Below, piece by piece: positions 59,756 to 64,000 of a DNA stretch of 64,000 nt. The number at the start of each line of letters is the position of its first letter. Position 1 is the stretch's first letter. The notes below the pieces were generated by a model. That model did no database searches, had not been told where the DNA came from, and saw nothing but the letters and a program-made list of their open reading frames with translations. This DNA is from Paragordius varius. Lineage: Eukaryota; Nematomorpha. The stretch covers positions 10,478,001 to 10,542,000 of the forward strand of contig OZ176051.1 in the NCBI GenBank assembly GCA_964247055.1, written 5' to 3'. Made by a program: the position numbers and the translations under genes.

Positions 59756-60114
59756 ATGCCAGCCTTAAGGCCTCGAAACAAATGTGGACAAAATTTACAA
59801 TCTTTGAATCATTTGGGTATAAATTGGAAGGAGGAAACTGCTATACGAAAGGCTCAATTAGCCTCTCTTCAAGATAATCGAAAATGTATTACTCTAATAT
59901 ATAATTAGGTCGTAAAAATGTAACCGTATCGTCTATCAAAAAATTTGATATCGACTCCGAAAAGTACATTTTAATACCATCTAGAAAATATTTTTTGGCA
60001 CAAAGAAAGTACGCATTAAATGATTCTCCAATTAAAACAGAAAATAAAATGGAAACCAATTTTGATGCAGAATATAAAAAAATGCCCAAAAAGGTTTTTC
60101 ACTTATTATATTAA
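59756..60114 (+). CDS. Small unknown protein with a 23-nt intron
   Basis: Two exons, 59756-59885 and 59909-60114, phase 1, 111 aa. Residues 1-44 read MPALRPRNKCGQNLQSLNHL, GINWKEETAIRKAQLASLQD, NRKC; the second exon adds RKNVTVSSIKKFDIDSEKYI, LIPSRKYFLAQRKYALNDSP and ends KKMPKKVFHLLY. Basic, soluble, no membrane segment; the GINWKEE...RKAQLASL stretch looks helical. I do not recognise the family. The reverse-strand reading of the second exon is also open but much less protein-like. The 3' end is uncertain: a GT after MPKK could open another intron, with possible short last exons near 60124 or 60212. Head to head with the SENP gene. Confidence 0.6.
59886..59908 (+). other. Ultra-short intron, 23 nt (small gene)
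   Basis: Begins GTATTACT and ends TAATTAG. Unspliced, the frame stops within the intron (ITLIYN-stop). Spliced, it joins DNRK-C to RKNVTVSS, keeping 67 more codons open. Phase 1. Same length as the first B56 intron. Confidence 0.65.
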
Positions 60115-60378
60115 AGAAATCAGAACGGTTATATGTAGAATTTAACTTTTCTGCATCAGATTTTTTGAGTTGGTTATATATGAGACGTATTTAATTATTT
60201 AATCTTTAGATGTAAAAAATAATGATATAAAAATTAAAAGTATTGAAACTCAAATAGCCAATATAATGTATTGATCTTCCTGCTTGCAATATAATATATT
60301 TTTTATACTAGCAATTTTTAATTAGTAAAAATTCTGCTTAATAAATTTAATTTATTTTATACATTTATTGGTTTGCAG

Positions 60379-60605
60379 GACTTGGAACCAGAACCGGTTC
60401 TTTGATGGAACTTTTGTTTTGCGATGAATACCGAGACATTAATTATCAGATATTTGGATATGTGAGCTGAACCATATTAGGAACACGTGTTATTCTGCAG
60501 AGAACCGGTTCTGGAACCGAAATGCGAGAACCGGAACCCTAAAAGTTTTGAAATATAAGAACCGTTTTGTAACAGGTTCCTTTTTTTAAAAAAAACCGGG
60601 TTTTA
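60379..60605. mobile_element. GGTTC-rich inverted-repeat relic
   Basis: AACCAGAACCGGTTC near 60391 and AGAACCGGTTCTGGAACCGA near 60500, plus GAGAACCGGAACCCTA near 60526, are repeated and partly inverted. The end, read inward (TAGGGTTCCGGTTC), resembles hAT-type termini. Small and non-coding; related words occur at 1485 and 57600. Confidence 0.45.
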
Positions 60606-60705
60606 CAATGGAAAATATAAACAAACTTCTTTATACCCGTCGACAAAATATCCAAAAAGTATTTTTTACATCACAATTTTGATGTATTTTTAATAAAATA
60701 TATAT

Positions 60706-63585
60706 AATATGTCTGACATAACACGTCACAACAAGAGAATTATCCAAATGCTAGTGGCTCTCAACAATACAACCCTTATCCATCTATCCCCTGAACAGGG
60801 TCCAAATGAAACTACCAAGCATGTGGAATCATTTTTCAGATTGCACAAAATGTTTCCACAAAGTATATATACTTTTGATCGGCGGAGATTTTACTGGACT
60901 TATTGGGATGCACGCCGATGGTTATAAAGGTATACACAGGTATAGGTTCCGGCAACAAAGAGGGTGAAACGCTTTTAGAATTCTGCAGTGCTGTAGACCT
61001 ATTGATTTGCAATACACATTTAACAAAAAAATCAGTCTAATACATACATACATATAAAAGTGGCAACACATCTCAAATAGATTTTGTGTTATTGAATAAA
61101 CAATTCAGAAAACTTATAAATAACATCAAAACCTATGAATATGATAGACAACATAAACTAGTAGTTGCTTTTTTACAATAAATAAGAACCGACCTAGCCC
61201 TAAAAAATTGCCTTAACTTAACGTTGCTATTTAGTGATCCTATAATAAAGCATCATACATTAACCATATTACATCTGAACTAATATCGTACAAGACGGCT
61301 GGGAACATTTAAAAATCACACTTCTCACAAACGTTTCCAAAATTTGCTGAAGAAAACGTGCGAAAACGAAATCCCAGTGGTGGTGGCAAAGGGATATTAA
61401 ACCCTTATTAAATAAGATAAGAGATGCCTTTAAAAAATGGATGTTAACACGATGATGATTAGGGTTGTGCCTATTAGTCAATGACCTCGACCACGAAAAA
61501 AAATGACCTAGGTCAATTTTTTTTATTTTTTTAATTTTACAATCTTTAGGAAAACAACATCTTATATTATTTATATATGAATTATTTTGTTTTAAATACA
61601 TATGATACACATCTTTTCTTTACTTTCTAAATCATAATGAAATCATTGTGGAAATTTTTCGATCAAAAAAATCAAGTTACATGCAAGAAATGTTACACTA
61701 TATATTATAAAAACCGAATGAAGAAACATCTAAAAGAAGTTGATGAAATAAATTATATGACAAAGGTGATGGTCGAAAGCAAGCTAAGTATTTATTTTTT
61801 AAGTTTAGCCTTAAAAAATTTCTGCTTCAAAAGAAATTAGCCAGAAACATATAGCAAAATTTATTTTTACATCCTCAACTCTTAACATAGTTGAAAATAA
61901 TGATTTTCGGTTTCATTGATAGTTTAAAACCCAATTATGCTATTCCGTAGAAAACTTTCCAATGAATTACTAGATTCATGTTATGAAGATATTAAATTAG
62001 AATGGAATATGTAAAAATAATATTTCATTAATCGTCGATTCCTTTACCAATATTCGTAGGGAAATTAATATTATTGATCAAGGATCCCAAAAATCCTTTT
62101 TTATTAACTATTGACCCATTTTATCATAGTAAGACTGCCGAATATTTTAACATAAAGGAACCAAAAACATAAAATTTAAAAATTAATGCCATTGTGACCA
62201 ATAATGCAGTGAACATGAAGACTGCTGAAAATTTGATTAATACAGAATATTACCATAATATGGCATGGATGCCAATGTCATATTTTAAATAATTTGATCA
62301 AAGAATATATTAAACTTATTAAGATTACTGAAATTTTAAATGTAGTGAGCACGATTATATATTGCATTAAATCTAATAAATCGTATAAAAAATTTAAAGT
62401 ATAAAAAAATCTGAACCATCCTAAGTTAACGTTAAGTTGATGGATGACTCGTTTTTACCCAATCTAAATAATTAGAGCTTTAGGTTTGAATAAATCCATA
62501 TTTTCTCGTTAGTATTAGCTTTCTGTGATTTGAAACTTTCTATAAGTCTTTATGTATGATTCCAGGAAAGATCGTTAATTGTAGAAATTTAATTTATCAG
62601 GATTGGTGAAAGTATAATTTAAAAAAAGATATACTTTATGTAAAAACCTTTTTTATGATATTTAATCAAGTATTTATGTATGTAGTTATTTATTATTGGC
62701 ATAACATATGGTATGACCTAGGTCAGACATAGGTCTGACACCTTTTTCAAAAAAGGGGGTCAAAATCACAACCCTAATGATGATAAACATTTTCACATGA
62801 GGGTTAAAAAAAGAGTAAAAAAAATAATAGCTGACAAAATGAATGAAAAATTGAAAATGGCCAAAATTAAAATATTAATAGTAATAAAAAAGATATTCGG
62901 GTAGTGAAAGCTATAAATGATAAAAATAATAACACAGTTATTGATATTTTTAGCAATAAAATGTATTGACACAATACATGCAAAATATACTAATTTTCTA
63001 GCATTCAAACTTCGAGATACCAAACTTACCTCCAGTTATTGGGCCACCCCCAATCATTACCACAGAAGATGTTAGCTTAGCTATGCAAAAATGTAAATTT
63101 AATAAAGCGCCTGGTCCCATTGAAATTAAAACTGAAATGTGCGAGAATATTCCTGAAGCAATTTCCTAATTCACTGAGCCATTTCTGATTACAATGAAGG
63201 AAAAAATCTAAATTCCTGGAACCAAAGTATCATAATTCCAATATATAAAAACAAAGGCGACATGCTTAACTGCGACTCCTGTAGACCATTAAAATTATTT
63301 GAACATGCAACATAATTCTTTATTATAATAGAAAGGTAAATACCTCATCTTCGCAAAACCCAATTTTCAACAAGGTGTCAGCAGCTCTGACGCCATATTC
63401 ATTCTTAGTAGGTTACAAGAGAACTACCAAAGCGAAAATAAATATCAGATCTTTATTGATTTAAGCCGTGCATTCGACTGCATCCCGCGGTCCATGATCA
63501 TATTTGCTTTACAAAAAAAGAAATTCCGGAATGGATAAAAATAATAAATTTACTATATGAGAACGTTTCCAGTTGCGTAAGAACC
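60706..63585 (+). mobile_element. LINE relic split by a hAT transposon
   Basis: The left piece (60706-61459) holds the endonuclease: MSDITRHNKRIIQMLVALNN, TTLIHLSPEQGPNETTKHVE, then a shifted frame with GIHRYRFRQQRG, NAFRILQCCRPIDLQYTFNK and YKSGNTSQIDFVLLNKQFRK (the THxSGNxxxQIDFIL endonuclease signature). The right piece (62785-63585) holds the start of reverse transcriptase: TTEDVSLAMQKCKFNKAPGP, IPIYKNKGD, SSDAIFILSRLQENYQSENK, FIDLSRAFDCIPRSMI, YENVSSCVRTQ. The frames are interrupted several times and everything after RT block 3-4 is missing, replaced by the LTR-element fossil. RTE/CR1-like, and similar in type to the LINE at the window's left edge. Confidence 0.8.
61460..62776 (+). mobile_element. 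hAT-family DNA transposon, dead, inserted in the LINE
   Basis: Starts TAGGGTTGTG and ends CACAACCCTA, flanked on both sides by the 8-bp target duplication ATGATGAT (61452-61459 and 62777-62784). Inside, the plus strand encodes a BED zinc finger (61637 on: SLWKFFDQKNQVTCKKCYTI, then MKKHLK), followed by broken hAT transposase pieces: ISLIVDSFTNIRREI (DGWTN-type motif, about 62015), INAIVTNNAVNMKTAENLIN (about 62185) and NNLIKEYIKLIKITEILN (about 62285). Stops and frame changes are frequent and the C-terminal dimerisation region is absent, so it is not autonomous. The ends are still matched, which suggests moderate age. Confidence 0.92.
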
Positions 63586-64000
63586 CAACCGCGAATATAA
63601 TCCATAAAGTAAAAGAAACATTTGCAAGGGGGTTTGCAAGAGAGATCGTTAGCGATAACGCTTCGGATTTTAGTAATGAGTACTTCATGTCTACTTTAAG
63701 TACGTTAGGGGTGAAACATATTAAGGTTACCCCCTACCATTCTAAGAGTAATGGGATGCTAGAAAGGTTAGTTGGTACAATAAAAAATAAATACAAAAGA
63801 ATAAAAATAATGCGATATCCACCCACGAAGTGTTTACTAGCCTATGGGCGTATAGAAACTCTATACACTTTAGAACAAGAGAGACCCCGGCCCAATTAAT
63901 GTTCAAGCGTACACCCCATACCCCCTTAACCTGGTTAGAGAGTTTAGCAAGATTGTTAGATGAAACCCCGACGTCAGTTTGTGAGCAATGAACCAGTATT
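63586..64000 (+). mobile_element. LTR-retroelement fossil, integrase part
   Basis: Fossil of an LTR retroelement (Ty3/Gypsy-like by its integrase core, family not certain). The catalytic-core region of integrase is recognisable on the plus strand and runs to the window edge; no LTR, gag, protease or reverse transcriptase of this element is seen here. It abuts the truncated LINE near 63586. Broken or incomplete as seen. Confidence 0.75.

Noticed and set aside
1-64000. CRISPR arrays, bacterial operons, rRNA or tRNA genes
   Set aside because: Nothing of the kind is visible; all genes have spliceosomal introns and animal homologues.

Overview
The window is eukaryotic nuclear DNA from an animal: roughly three-quarters A+T by eye, gene-poor and crowded with decayed mobile elements. 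Six protein-coding loci can be read with spliced, phase-consistent exons: a giant-loop rhodopsin-type GPCR (8.5-20.3 kb, +), a neudesin-like MAPR haem/steroid-binding protein (24.3-27.4 kb, -), a PP2A B56 regulatory subunit (30.7-42.3 kb, +), an AAGAB/p34 adaptin-binding protein homologue (53.5-56.3 kb, +), a SENP6/7-type SUMO protease (56.5-59.7 kb, -) and a small unknown gene (59.8-60.1 kb, +). Two further loci are partial: an Asn/Gly-rich protein (43.8-45.5 kb, -) and a terminal exon (53.2 kb, +). The gene set is metazoan. The most diagnostic architectural trait is a set of four spliceosomal introns of only 23, 28, 25 and 23 nt lying next to introns of 1-4 kb. Introns that short are described in dicyemid mesozoans, and short intron classes also occur in flatworms. 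A highly derived spiralian (mesozoan or flatworm-like) is my best guess, but the phylum is not proven.

Layout. 1-1.4 kb: reverse-strand LINE relic. 2.1-4.8 kb: Helitron-like element carrying about six ~320-bp tandem units, with relatives at 21.3-22.6 kb and 49.4-50.9 kb. 8.5-20.3 kb: GPCR gene, with a mariner-like long-TIR element in intron 3. 22.7-23.2 kb: second copy of that family. 23.2-23.8 kb: nuclear copy of mitochondrial cox1 (NUMT). 24.3-27.4 kb: MAPR gene. 28.1-30.5 kb: three inverted-repeat elements. 30.7-42.3 kb: B56 gene, its introns full of fold-back elements. 43.8-45.5 kb: Asn/Gly-rich gene. 45.8-53.2 kb: relics, a Helitron and mostly uninterpretable DNA. 53.2-60.1 kb: the compact gene cluster (terminal exon, AAGAB, SENP, small gene). 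AAGAB and SENP converge with 184 bp between stops, and SENP and the small gene start head to head about 74 bp apart. 60.7-63.6 kb: LINE split by a hAT transposon with a perfect 8-bp target duplication. 63.6-64.0 kb: integrase piece of an LTR-element fossil cut by the window edge.

The genes do not form one pathway; they are housekeeping and signalling genes (phosphatase targeting, SUMO removal, clathrin-adaptor assembly, haem-binding protein, receptor). The most unusual items are the ultra-short introns, the ~665-residue second extracellular loop of the GPCR with altered activation motifs, and the MAPR protein in which the haem-ligand tyrosine position is methionine. All family assignments come from motif recognition by eye; no database search was run.
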